Shown: positions 1 through 6,737 of the stretch, piece by piece
Numbering within the stretch: position 1 is the stretch's first letter
Layout of the letters: every line of letters starts with the position of its first letter
NCBI GenBank assembly: GCA_002386405.1
Contig: DGIP01000030.1
Span: 392-12,930 of the forward strand
DNA length: 12,539 nt
Reading direction: 5' to 3'
Origin: Stenotrophomonas maltophilia
GTDB taxonomy: Bacteria > Pseudomonadota > Gammaproteobacteria > Xanthomonadales > Xanthomonadaceae
Translations under genes and position numbers: made by a program
Notes under the pieces: model-generated
The model's database searches: none
What the model was told of the DNA's origin: nothing
What the model saw: only the letters and a program-made list of their open reading frames with translations

Positions 1-257
1 ACGCCATCCAGGCCCGCGGCCGCAACTACGGCGAGAGCCGGCTGGTGTGCAACGTGCACTGGCAGAGCGACATCCTGGAAGGACGCTTCATGGGCGCGGC
101 AGCCGTGGCAAGGCTGCACGACAACGCCGACTTCAACCGCGACATGCTGGCCGCACGCAAGGAGATCGCGGCAGCGAGAAAGACGGGCGCGACTGTCAGC
201 CGTGACTGCGCGGCGGAAGAGACCGTGCTGAAGATCCGACCCGCCAGCGCGCTCTGA
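1..257 (+). CDS. Class A (PAP2-type) acid phosphatase, C-terminal 84 residues
   Basis: The frame is open from base 3 and ends in TGA at 255-257; the start lies before the window. The visible part contains Ser-Arg, five residues, His, three residues, Asp (SRLVCNVHWQSD, bases 36-71). This is exactly the third motif (SRx5Hx3D) of the PAP2/class A nonspecific acid phosphatase superfamily, which holds the nucleophilic His and its Asp partner. The following stretch (EGRFMGAAAVARLH, then a charged helix) fits the usual end of periplasmic class A acid phosphatases, which hydrolyse phosphomonoesters. The KxxxxxxRP and PSGH motifs and the signal peptide must lie upstream and cannot be seen. The gene converges on the TonB receptor and shares a terminator with it. 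Family assignment is firm; substrate is unknown. Confidence 0.85.
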   Translation, partial: AIQARGRNYGESRLVCNVHWQSDILEGRFMGAAAVARLHDNADFNRDMLAARKEIAAARKTGATVSRDCAAEETVLKIRPASAL

Positions 258-287
258 GTTTCGCGGTACGGTTTCACCACACACAAG

Positions 288-316
288 AACGGCGCGGATC
301 CCTCCGCGCCGTTTTC
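288..316. terminator. Bidirectional intrinsic terminator between convergent genes
   Basis: A perfect 10-bp stem (AACGGCGCGG at 288-297, CCGCGCCGTT at 304-313) encloses a 6-base loop. It is followed by TTTTC on the plus strand and, read the other way, by a T-rich stretch (GTTCTTGTGTG). It lies between the stop of the acid phosphatase (257) and the stop of the TonB receptor (340), so it can end both transcripts. Confidence 0.85.
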
Positions 317-339
317 GATTCAAGCCATCATCCGCGACA

Positions 340-2607
340 TCAGAACTTCGCGGTGAACTCCACGCCAAACGTACGCGGCTCGTTGAGGAAGCCGGTCAGG
401 TTGTTGAAGTCGATGGCACCCACCACGCGGGTCTGGTTGGTCAGGTTGCGACCGAACACGGCCACGTCGTACTGGCCGTAATCCCAGTTGTAACCCAGGC
501 GCAGGCCGCCTTCCAGCGACGAGCGGCTGCGGAATTCCGGCGACTCGTACAGGAAGAAGTTCACCGCGCTGCGGTAGGCCCAGTCGGTGTAGACGTAGAG
601 CTCGCTGGCATCGGTGATCGGGAAGCCGGCGCGCAGCGTCATGTTGTGGATCCACTTCGGCGCCTGCGGCAACGGATTGCCGTTGACCAGCGCGTAGGTG
701 CCACCGTTGATCACCGTGGTCGGGTCGGTGATGGTGCAGCCGCCACCGCAGATCGCCACCGCCAGGTCGCGGTCCTTGATCTCGGTGTCGTTGTAGCTGC
801 TGCCCAGGGTCAGCAGCACGTGGTCGGTCAGGTAGGCTTCGAAGTCCAGCTCCGCGCCCTGGCCGATGGTCTTGTCCGCGTTGAGCAGGGTGGCGGTGTT
901 GTTGCTGCCGCCCACTGCGATCAACTGCTGGCCATCCACGTTGTAGCGGAAGATGTTGAAGCCCAGGCGCGCGCGGCGGTCGAACAGATCGGCCTTGACG
1001 CCGACCTCATACGAAATCACCTTCTCCGAATCGGCCTGCGACACGCCACCAAAGGCCAGGCGGCCCTGGATGGACGGGGCGCGGAAGCCCTTGGCCACGC
1101 GTGCATACGCGTTGAAGTTGTCGGTGACCTGGTACACACCGCTCAGGTCCCAGCTGACATCGTCGACGTCGGTGTTGGCCAGGTACGGGCCACTGACCGG
1201 GGTACCGCCCGGCACCGCCTGCAGCACGCTGGCGGTGAAGTCCTTCTTGTCCTGCGTGTAGCGCACGCCGCCGCGCAGCTTGAACTTCTCGGTGACGTCG
1301 AAATCGCCGGAGGCGAATGCCGCCCACGCCTTGTTGCGCTGGCTCTGCACGGCATGGCCGGTCTGCGGGTTGCCCGGGGTCAGCGAGTCGTAGTTGAAGC
1401 TGTCGATGGTGACGTCTTCATCGAAGTAGAACACGCCCGCCTGCCAGTCGAAGCGGCCCCATTCGTTGGATTCCACGCGGAATTCCTGGGTCCACTGGCG
1501 GTGGTGCGGCAGGCCGTCGGCCGATTCGGACGGGAACGGAATGAAGCCCGGGCCGTAGTTGCCTGCGCCCAGGAAGCTGGCGCCGTAGCCGCCGTCGATA
1601 TCGCCATGGTTGAGCGATTCGGCGGTTTCATAGCCGGTGATCGAGTGCAGCGTCACGCCACCCAGGTTCCACTGCAGGCGTGCGCTGCCGCCCCAGGTTT
1701 CCAGCTCGGAGAAGTTCTCGCCGTCGTTGGAGACCTTGTCGCGGTCGAAGTTTTCCACCAGCGCGTTGCTGCCCGGCTGGATGATGTTGGCGCGGAACAG
1801 GCGCGCGGTGCCGTTGAGCTTGCGCTTGTGCAGGTTGAACAGCGCTTCGAACTCGTCGCCTTCGTACAGGAACTGCACGCGGCCCGCGGCTTCGTCGTAG
1901 CCTTCAAAGCCTTCCGCCGGTGCGTTCGGGCGGGTGTTGTCCACGTAGTTGTCGCGGCGCTGGTACAGCGCCGACACGCGCGCGGACCAGCGGTCGGTCA
2001 GCGGGCCACCGTAGGCGGCCTGGGTGTTCCAGGTGTCGTAGGTGCCGTAGGAGACCTTGACGTAACCATCGGCATCCTGCGACGGACGGGCCGAATCGAA
2101 CTTCACCACGCCGGCCGGCGTGTTGCGCCCGAACAGCGTGCCCTGCGGGCCGCGCAGTACTTCCACGCCGGCCAGGTCGAACAGCGGGAAGCCCTTCAGC
2201 AGCGGGCTCTCCTGCACCACATCGTCATACACCAGCGACACCGGCTGCGAGGCATTGAGATCGAAATCGGTGTTGCCCAGGCCGCGGATGTAGAAGCGCG
2301 GGAAGGCACGGCCGTAGGACGATTCGATGTTCAGGCTCGGCACGCGGGCCGACAGGAAGCGGATGTCGTCGCCGGCCGAACCGAGCACGTCGAGCTTTTC
2401 GCCCTGGATGGCCGAGATCGAGACCGGCACGTCCTTGGCGTTTTCGACGCGGCGCTGGGCCGTGACCTGCAGGGTGTCCAGTGCAACCGGATCCTTGGTG
2501 GCGGGGGCGTCCTGGGCTGCGGCCGTCAATGGCAGCAGGGCGGCAAGAGCGACAACGAGGGGATGCACGGACGGAGTACGGCCGTGGGCAGTGCGGTTCG
2601 GGAACAT
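340..2607 (-). CDS. TonB-dependent outer-membrane receptor
   Basis: A 755-residue gated beta-barrel for energised uptake of a siderophore or other scarce nutrient across the outer membrane. Residues 1-31 look like a signal peptide ending TAAA before QD. A TonB-box-like segment (DTLQVTA) is at 44-50. The plug domain runs from about 58 to 175, with RGLGN at 108-112 and the typical VEVLRGPQGTLFGRNTPAG block at 148-166. The remainder is a barrel rich in aromatic strands and ends in Phe, as expected for BamA-dependent insertion. The reading frame stays open to 3339, but that extension is antisense to the next gene and lacks a signal sequence, so the ATG at 2607 was chosen; no strong Shine-Dalgarno is visible. 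The gene stands alone on this strand, divergent from the AIM24 protein. Nothing nearby names the substrate, and its distance from the pectin genes argues against a sure link to them. Confidence 0.93.
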   Translation of the reverse strand: MFPNRTAHGRTPSVHPLVVALAALLPLTAAAQDAPATKDPVALDTLQVTAQRRVENAKDVPVSISAIQGEKLDVLGSAGDDIRFLSARVPSLNIESSYGRAFPRFYIRGLGNTDFDLNASQPVSLVYDDVVQESPLLKGFPLFDLAGVEVLRGPQGTLFGRNTPAGVVKFDSARPSQDADGYVKVSYGTYDTWNTQAAYGGPLTDRWSARVSALYQRRDNYVDNTRPNAPAEGFEGYDEAAGRVQFLYEGDEFEALFNLHKRKLNGTARLFRANIIQPGSNALVENFDRDKVSNDGENFSELETWGGSARLQWNLGGVTLHSITGYETAESLNHGDIDGGYGASFLGAGNYGPGFIPFPSESADGLPHHRQWTQEFRVESNEWGRFDWQAGVFYFDEDVTIDSFNYDSLTPGNPQTGHAVQSQRNKAWAAFASGDFDVTEKFKLRGGVRYTQDKKDFTASVLQAVPGGTPVSGPYLANTDVDDVSWDLSGVYQVTDNFNAYARVAKGFRAPSIQGRLAFGGVSQADSEKVISYEVGVKADLFDRRARLGFNIFRYNVDGQQLIAVGGSNNTATLLNADKTIGQGAELDFEAYLTDHVLLTLGSSYNDTEIKDRDLAVAICGGGCTITDPTTVINGGTYALVNGNPLPQAPKWIHNMTLRAGFPITDASELYVYTDWAYRSAVNFFLYESPEFRSRSSLEGGLRLGYNWDYGQYDVAVFGRNLTNQTRVVGAIDFNNLTGFLNEPRTFGVEFTAKF

Positions 2608-2655
2608 GGCGATTAGGCTGTGTTGGGAAGGGTGGTGGACCGGCGCTACCAGACA

Positions 2656-2684
2656 ATTGTTGCAGTACAACAACAGCGTCGCAA
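2656..2684 (-). promoter_or_regulatory. Candidate promoter of the TonB receptor with overlapping dyad
   Basis: Read on the minus strand, TTGCGA (2679-2684) and AACAAT (2656-2661) are separated by 17 bases; each matches four of six sigma-70 consensus positions. The start of transcription would fall near 2649, giving a leader of about 42 bases. An inverted repeat TTGTTG-5-CAACAA (2657-2662, 2668-2673) covers the -10 and spacer, where a repressor would act. This is inferred from pattern only. Confidence 0.4.
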
Positions 2685-2687
2685 ATA

Positions 2688-2711
2688 CGGATCTTTCATT
2701 ACCAAGATCCG
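2688..2711. promoter_or_regulatory. 8-bp inverted repeat, candidate operator in divergent region
   Basis: CGGATCTT (2688-2695) and AAGATCCG (2704-2711) form a perfect inverted repeat around an 8-base spacer. It lies just upstream of the candidate -35 of the TonB receptor and about 140 bases before the divergent AIM24 gene, the usual place for an activator or shared operator. No T-run follows it, so a terminator is less likely. The binding protein is unknown. Confidence 0.35.
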
Positions 2712-2848
2712 CGCCCCCAGATGTGAAGGCAACCCGCCGCCGCCGGTTGACGAATCCGGTACTGGTGGCCGGTGCCCGGCGACCCTGCCTTCTGGCAGCA
2801 TGAACGCCTTCAGCCAGGCCGATGCCCGGCATCACACACAGGTGCGCG

Positions 2849-3874
2849 ATGACCCAGTGGTACTTCCATTCCTCCGGCCAGGCCGACCGCGTTGGCCCCC
2901 TCGGCGACGACGCCGCCCGCCAGTACGCCCGCGCCAATCCGCGTGCGCTGGTGTGGTGCGAGGGCATGAGCGGCTGGATGGCCATTGCCGACGTGCCGGA
3001 ACTGCAGGCCGGCGCCACCGCGCCTGTCGCTACCCCGCCGCCGATGCCGGGCGCGGGAGGCCGCAGCCAGCGTGCCGACGACATCGATTTCCGCATCGTC
3101 GGCCATGAGATGCAGTTCGTGGAAATCGAGCTGGACCCGGGCGAAAGCGCCATCGCCGAGGCCGGCGCGCTGATGTTCAAGGATGCGTCGGTGCAGATGG
3201 ACACCGTGTTCGGCGATGGCTCGCACAGCGGCCAGGGCGGCGGCTTCATGGACAAGCTGATGTCGGCCGGCAAGCGCGTACTGACCGGCGAAAGCCTGTT
3301 CGCCACGCTGTACACCCATACCGGCCACGGCAAGGCCAAGGTCGCCTTCGCCGCGCCCTACCCCGGCACGGTGCTGCCGATGAAGCTGGACCAGCACGGC
3401 GGCCGCCTGATCTGCCAGAAGGACAGCTTCCTGGCCGGCGCGCGCGGCGTGCAGATCGGCGTGCATTTCCAGCAGAAGATCATGACAGGCCTGTTCGGCG
3501 GCGAGGGCTTCATCATGCAGAAGCTGGAAGGCGACGGCTGGGTGTTCGTGCATGCCGGTGGCTGCGTCGTGGAGCGTGAACTGGCCGCGGGTGAACGGCT
3601 GGACGTGGACACCGGGTGCGTGGTCGCCTTCCACGCCAGCGTGGACATGGACGTGCGCCGCGTGGCTGGCATCAAGAGCATGGTGTTCGGTGGCGAAGGC
3701 GTATTCCTGGCCACCCTGACCGGCCCGGGCAAGGTGTGGCTGCAATCGCTGCCGTTCTCGCGCCTGGCCGGCCGCATGTGGATGGCCGCACCGCAGGGCG
3801 GTGGGCAGAGCCGCGGCGAAGGCTCGGTGCTGGGTGGGCTGGGGCGGATTCTGGATGGTGACAACCGGTTTTGA
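2849..3874 (+). CDS. GYF_2-AIM24 fusion protein (TIGR00266 family)
   Basis: A 341-residue protein with no signal peptide or membrane segment. Residues 1-51 match the GYF_2 domain pattern: WYF near the start, GQADRVGPLGD, then LVWCEGMSGWMAIADVPEL. A Pro/Gly-rich linker (52-77) leads to an AIM24/TIGR00266 beta-sandwich from about 78 to 305 (MQFVEIELDPGESAIAEAGALM, FGGEGFIMQKLEGDGWVFVHAGG, GGEGVFLATLTGPGKVWLQSLP). The AIM24 family is named after a yeast mitochondrial protein, but the bacterial role is not established; GYF domains usually bind proline-rich peptides. An in-frame ATG at 2822 exists, but the ATG at 2849 has AGG at 2840-2842 and begins the domain directly, so it was preferred. The gene is single, closed by a terminator at 3965. 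Family is sure; function is not. Confidence 0.9.
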   Translation: MTQWYFHSSGQADRVGPLGDDAARQYARANPRALVWCEGMSGWMAIADVPELQAGATAPVATPPPMPGAGGRSQRADDIDFRIVGHEMQFVEIELDPGESAIAEAGALMFKDASVQMDTVFGDGSHSGQGGGFMDKLMSAGKRVLTGESLFATLYTHTGHGKAKVAFAAPYPGTVLPMKLDQHGGRLICQKDSFLAGARGVQIGVHFQQKIMTGLFGGEGFIMQKLEGDGWVFVHAGGCVVERELAAGERLDVDTGCVVAFHASVDMDVRRVAGIKSMVFGGEGVFLATLTGPGKVWLQSLPFSRLAGRMWMAAPQGGGQSRGEGSVLGGLGRILDGDNRF

Positions 3875-3964
3875 GGCCCACAGCGACATTCCACGCCAGC
3901 TTCAACCATTGAGGGGTCGTTTGGCAGTCCGTAGGCTGCAGACGTTGGCCGAAAGGCATCTGGG

Positions 3965-3993
3965 AGGGCCCGCAAGTGCGGGCCTTCTCTTTT
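3965..3993 (+). terminator. Intrinsic terminator of the AIM24 gene
   Basis: A stem GGCCCGC (3967-3973) / GCGGGCC (3978-3984) with loop AAGT can be extended by a G-T and an A-T pair to nine pairs. It is followed by CTCTTTT. It lies 90 bases past the stop at 3874. The stretch 3875-3964 holds nothing I recognise. Confidence 0.75.
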
Positions 3994-4068
3994 GGTAGCG
4001 CCGGCCCATGGCCGGCAACCTCGCATAACCGTGCATTGCGTGGCTTCCAGCCATGGGCCGGCACTACC
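3994..4068. repeat. SMAG (GTAG REP) pair in inverted orientation
   Basis: The first unit has GTAG at 3995-3998 followed by stem GCCGGCC (4000-4006), loop CAT and GGCCGGC (4010-4016). The second is inverted: it ends in CTAC at 4064-4067 and its stem is an imperfect version of the same sequence (from CCAGCC at 4047). Head-to-tail hairpins with a GTAG box are the mark of the Stenotrophomonas SMAG elements. The pair sits immediately after a terminator and just ahead of the patatin gene. Confidence 0.85.
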
Positions 4069-4103
4069 GGTATGCTATCGCCCATTCACATTTCGCCACG
4101 CCC

Positions 4104-5099
4104 ATGAACGCCTTCCGCCGCACCCGTCTCACGCTGTCCGTTGCCCTGCTCGGCCTGCTGGCTGGCTGCGGTGGCGAAGCCGTTCGCCCGACCCCGCCGC
4201 CGGTGGCCACCGCGGTGGTGCCGGCCAAGCCGGTGAAGATCGGCATCGCGCTTGGCGGCGGCGCGGCCAAGGGCTTCGCGCATATCGGCGTGATCAAGAT
4301 GCTGGAAGCGAATGGCTTCGAACCGGTCGTGGTGTCCGGCACCAGCGCCGGCAGCGTGGTCGGCGCGCTGTATGCCAGCGGCATGGATGCGTTCCAGATG
4401 CAGTCCAAGGCCGTGGCCCTGGATGAGGCCAGCATCCGCGACGTGCGCCTGTTCTCCGGCGGCCTGGTGCAGGGCCAGAAGCTGCAGGATTACGTCAACG
4501 CGCAGGTGAACAACAAGCCGGCCGAAAAGCTGAAGAAGCCGTTCGCCGCCGTGGCAACCAACCTGGATACCGGCGACCGCGCGGTATTCGTGCGTGGCAA
4601 CGTCGGCCAAGCCGTGCGTGCCTCCAGCAGCATCCCGGGTGTGTTCGAGCCGGTAAAGATCGGCAGCAACCTGTTCGTCGACGGTGGCGTGGTCAGCCCG
4701 GTGCCGGTGGATGCCGCGCGCCAGCTGGGCGCGGACTTCGTCATCGCCGTGGATATTTCCAGCAAGGCCAGCGGTAAATCGCCGACCGGCATGCTGGGCA
4801 TCGTCAACCAGTCCATCTCGATCATGGGCCAGCGCCTGGGCGAGCAGGAGCTGGCGCGCGCGGACATCATCATCCGCCCCAAGGTGCTGGACATCGGCGC
4901 AGCCGATTTCAGCCAGCGCGGCTACGCGATCCTGGAAGGCGAGAAGGCCGCCATGGCCGCGATGCCTCAGATCCGCGCCAAGATCCAGCAGCTGCAGAAG
5001 GCCCGCGCCGCGGCACTGGCCCCGCCACCGCCGCCGCCGAAGTGCGACGAGCCCTCGCGCGTGGGAAAACTGATGGGCCGAAAAGAGAAGTGCGCGTAG
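4104..5099 (+). CDS. Patatin-like phospholipase, predicted lipoprotein
   Basis: A 331-residue acyl hydrolase of the patatin/RssA type. From the ATG at 4104 the protein starts with two Arg and a hydrophobic run ending LLAGC (18-22), a good lipobox with Cys22 as the lipidated residue. Gly at +2 does not signal inner-membrane retention, so the outer membrane is likely. A Pro/Ala linker follows. The patatin core runs from about 45 to 245: oxyanion loop GGGAAKG at 51-57, nucleophile elbow GTSAG at 79-83 (Ser81), and DGG at 193-195 with Asp193 completing the Ser-Asp dyad. The tail has a run of seven Pro and a basic end. An upstream in-frame ATG at 4053 would bury the lipobox and read through a SMAG, so it was rejected. 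No clear Shine-Dalgarno is seen; TATGCT at 4071-4076 might be a -10. The TAG stop lies inside the next SMAG. Activity is expected on membrane lipids; the substrate is unknown. Confidence 0.9.
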   Translation: MNAFRRTRLTLSVALLGLLAGCGGEAVRPTPPPVATAVVPAKPVKIGIALGGGAAKGFAHIGVIKMLEANGFEPVVVSGTSAGSVVGALYASGMDAFQMQSKAVALDEASIRDVRLFSGGLVQGQKLQDYVNAQVNNKPAEKLKKPFAAVATNLDTGDRAVFVRGNVGQAVRASSSIPGVFEPVKIGSNLFVDGGVVSPVPVDAARQLGADFVIAVDISSKASGKSPTGMLGIVNQSISIMGQRLGEQELARADIIIRPKVLDIGAADFSQRGYAILEGEKAAMAAMPQIRAKIQQLQKARAAALAPPPPPPKCDEPSRVGKLMGRKEKCA

Positions 5100-5118
5100 A
5101 GCCACGCCCTGCGTGGCT
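5096..5118 (+). repeat. SMAG monomer overlapping the patatin stop codon
   Basis: GTAG at 5096-5099 is followed by a perfect stem AGCCACGC (5100-5107), loop CCT and GCGTGGCT (5111-5118). The TAG of the box is the stop codon of the patatin gene, and the converging Lrp gene ends at 5127. The repeat therefore fills this junction and may serve as its transcription barrier; no other terminator is seen. Confidence 0.85.
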
Positions 5119-5126
5119 GCCGTCGC

Positions 5127-5609
5127 CTATTCGAGCTGCGACAATGGCAACGCCCTGAAGTCCTTCACCGTGCGCAGCACGAAACTGGAGTTCACGTCGG
5201 CCACGCCGGCGGCATTGAGCAGCTTGTCCAACAGGAAGCTGGAGAAGTGCTCCAGGTCGCGCACATAGATGTGCAGCAGGTAATCCATGTCGCCGGTCAG
5301 CGCATGGCAGGCCACCACTTCATCCCAGTCCACCACGCTGTCGGCGAACACGCCGATGGCGTGCTGGTCGTGCTTTTCAAGCTGCACGCGCACGAACGCC
5401 TGAAGCCCCAGCCCGATCCGGCGCGGTTCCAGCCGCGCGCCGTAGCCGGCGATGACCCCCTCGCTCTCCAGCCGCTGTACCCGCCGCAGGCAGGCTGACG
5501 GGGACAGGTTCACCCGCGCCGCCAGTTCGGCGTTGGTAGCGCGGCCATGTTGCTGGATCTCCGCCAGAAGACGCAGATCCGTGCGGTCGAACTGCGCATC
5601 TCCGGACAT
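5127..5609 (-). CDS. Lrp/AsnC family transcriptional regulator
   Basis: A 160-residue protein, the normal length for the family. The N-terminal winged helix-turn-helix spans about 8-60 (FDRTDLRLLAEIQ, then TNAELAARVNLSPSACLRRVQRLE at 26-49). The C-terminal RAM effector domain spans about 70-150 and contains the conserved TGDMDYLLHIYV (105-116). Such proteins form dimers to octamers and respond to amino acids. The frame is open to 5678, but the ATG at 5609 has GGAG eight or so bases upstream (CTCC at 5615-5618 on the plus strand) and gives the family N-terminus. The gene is divergent from phhA, so it may be the phenylalanine/tyrosine-responsive regulator of phhA as well as of itself. That role is inferred from position and from dyads between the genes. 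Confidence 0.93.
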   Translation of the reverse strand: MSGDAQFDRTDLRLLAEIQQHGRATNAELAARVNLSPSACLRRVQRLESEGVIAGYGARLEPRRIGLGLQAFVRVQLEKHDQHAIGVFADSVVDWDEVVACHALTGDMDYLLHIYVRDLEHFSSFLLDKLLNAAGVADVNSSFVLRTVKDFRALPLSQLE

Positions 5610-5618
5610 TGCTGCTCC

Positions 5619-5677
5619 GCAACATTGATTGGACGCAACGATATTGCGCCAGATCGGCAGATCCGTGCAACTTTGCA
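5619..5677. promoter_or_regulatory. Three GCAA-type dyads, candidate Lrp-family operators
   Basis: Between lrp and phhA the motif GCAA...TTG recurs: GCAACATTG near 5619, CGCAA-CGATA-TTGCG at 5634-5648, and TGCAA-CT-TTGCA at 5666-5677. The last two are perfect inverted repeats. Spaced short dyads of this kind suit cooperative binding by an Lrp/AsnC octamer. A possible phhA -10 (TAGCAT, 5701-5706) lies just downstream, without a well-spaced -35, as expected for an activated promoter. The protein-site link is inference. Confidence 0.4.
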
Positions 5678-5736
5678 ATCCTCTTGCGCGCGCCCTGCCC
5701 TAGCATCAAGGGGTCACTTCCCAGGAGCCCACCTCG

Positions 5737-6633
5737 ATGGAAACCGCCACCGCCCCCCGCCGCGTCGAACACCAGCAGACCGACAAGGGCTACGTGCCGG
5801 TGTATACCACCGCCGTGGTGGAACAGCCGTGGGAAAGCTATACCGCCGACGACCACGCCACCTGGAGCACGCTGTACCAGCGCCAGCGTGAGCTGCTGGT
5901 CGGCCGCGCCAGCAAGGAGTTCCTGCAGGCACAGGACGAGATGGGCATGAACGCCCACATGATTCCGCGCTTCGACCAGCTCAACGAAGTGCTGGGCGCC
6001 GCCACCGGCTGGACCCTGGTGGGCGTGGAAGGTCTGCTGCCGGAACTGGATTTCTTCGACCACCTGGCCAACCGCCGTTTCCCGGTCACCTGGTGGATCC
6101 GCCGCCCGGACCAGATCGACTACATCGCCGAACCGGACATGTTCCACGACCTGTTCGGCCACGTGCCGCTGCTGATGAACCCGGTGTTCGCCGATTACAT
6201 GGCCGCCTACGGCCGCGGCGGGGTCAAGGCGCACGCGATCGGCCCCGAAGCGCTGCAGCACCTCACCCGCCTGTACTGGTACACGGTGGAATTCGGCCTG
6301 ATCAACACGCCCGAAGGGCTGCGCATCTACGGCGCGGGCATCGTCTCGTCCAAGGGCGAATCGCTGTACTCGCTGGAATCGGCCGCGCCGAACCGGATCG
6401 GGTTCGACCTGGAGCGCATCATGCGCACCCGCTACCGCATCGACACCTTCCAGAAGACCTACTTCGTCATCGACAGCTACGAGCAGTTGATGGAAGCGAC
6501 CGCACCGGACTTCACCCCGATCTACGCCGCGCTGGAAACGCAGGAGCACCTGCTGGCCGGCGACGTGCAGGACGGCGACCGCGTGTTCCAGAAGGGCACC
6601 GGCGAAGGCTGGGCGGAAGGCGGCGACGTTTGA
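5737..6633 (+). CDS. phhA: Phenylalanine 4-monooxygenase (phenylalanine hydroxylase)
   Basis: Converts L-phenylalanine to L-tyrosine with O2 and tetrahydropterin at a non-haem iron, feeding tyrosine catabolism. The protein has 298 residues, typical of monomeric bacterial enzymes that lack the regulatory domain of the animal protein. The iron facial triad is clear: His137 and His142 in PDMFHDLFGHVPLL and Glu185 in YWYTVEFGL. Other family blocks include NAHMIPRFDQLN (72-83), the hydroxylase segment FPVTWWIRRPDQIDYIAEPD (115-134) and YGAGIVSSKGE (198-208). AGGAG at 5723-5727 is nine bases before the ATG. The gene is divergent from the Lrp regulator. The usual partner phhB (pterin carbinolamine dehydratase) is not adjacent, so cofactor recycling must be encoded elsewhere. 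Confidence 0.97.
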   Translation: METATAPRRVEHQQTDKGYVPVYTTAVVEQPWESYTADDHATWSTLYQRQRELLVGRASKEFLQAQDEMGMNAHMIPRFDQLNEVLGAATGWTLVGVEGLLPELDFFDHLANRRFPVTWWIRRPDQIDYIAEPDMFHDLFGHVPLLMNPVFADYMAAYGRGGVKAHAIGPEALQHLTRLYWYTVEFGLINTPEGLRIYGAGIVSSKGESLYSLESAAPNRIGFDLERIMRTRYRIDTFQKTYFVIDSYEQLMEATAPDFTPIYAALETQEHLLAGDVQDGDRVFQKGTGEGWAEGGDV

Positions 6634-6642
6634 GGCAGGAGC

Positions 6643-6731
6643 GTCACGACCAACGGTCGTGACCTACCGGTGGTCCGAGCGGTAGCGCACGACCGTTGGT
6701 CGTGCGGCGTAGAGCCGGGCCCTGCCCGGCT
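6643..6731. repeat. Cluster of three SMAG hairpins between convergent genes
   Basis: Unit 1 is inverted: perfect 9-bp stem GTCACGACC (6643-6651) / GGTCGTGAC (6655-6663) and box CTAC at 6664-6667. Unit 2 has GTAG at 6682-6685 and stem GCACGACC (6687-6694) / GGTCGTGC (6698-6705). Unit 3 has GTAG at 6709-6712 and stem AGCCGGGC (6713-6720) / GCCCGGCT (6724-6731). Units 1 and 2 share stem sequence, while unit 3 belongs to the AGCC type also seen at 5096. They fill the 104-bp gap between phhA and the esterase gene, where no other terminator is evident. Confidence 0.88.
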
Positions 6732-6737
6732 GCGCTC

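Noticed and set aside
646..2616. 656-residue open frame on the plus strand
   Set aside because: It is antisense to the TonB receptor, whose plug, TonB box and barrel end are all recognisable. The frame has a low-complexity Val/Gln/His/Arg composition typical of shadow frames in GC-rich DNA.
2608..3339. N-terminal extension of the TonB receptor frame
   Set aside because: It would put 244 residues before the signal peptide and lie antisense to the GYF_2-AIM24 gene.
3859..3876. AACCGGTT palindrome resembling the LacI-type operator
   Set aside because: It lies in the last codons of the AIM24 gene, with no promoter or pectin gene beside it; probably chance.
2810..3889. 359-residue minus-strand frame
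   Set aside because: Antisense to the AIM24 gene, with His/Ala/Gly-rich composition and no domain.
4053..4103. Earlier ATG for the patatin gene
   Set aside because: It would start inside a SMAG and place 17 residues before the lipoprotein signal.
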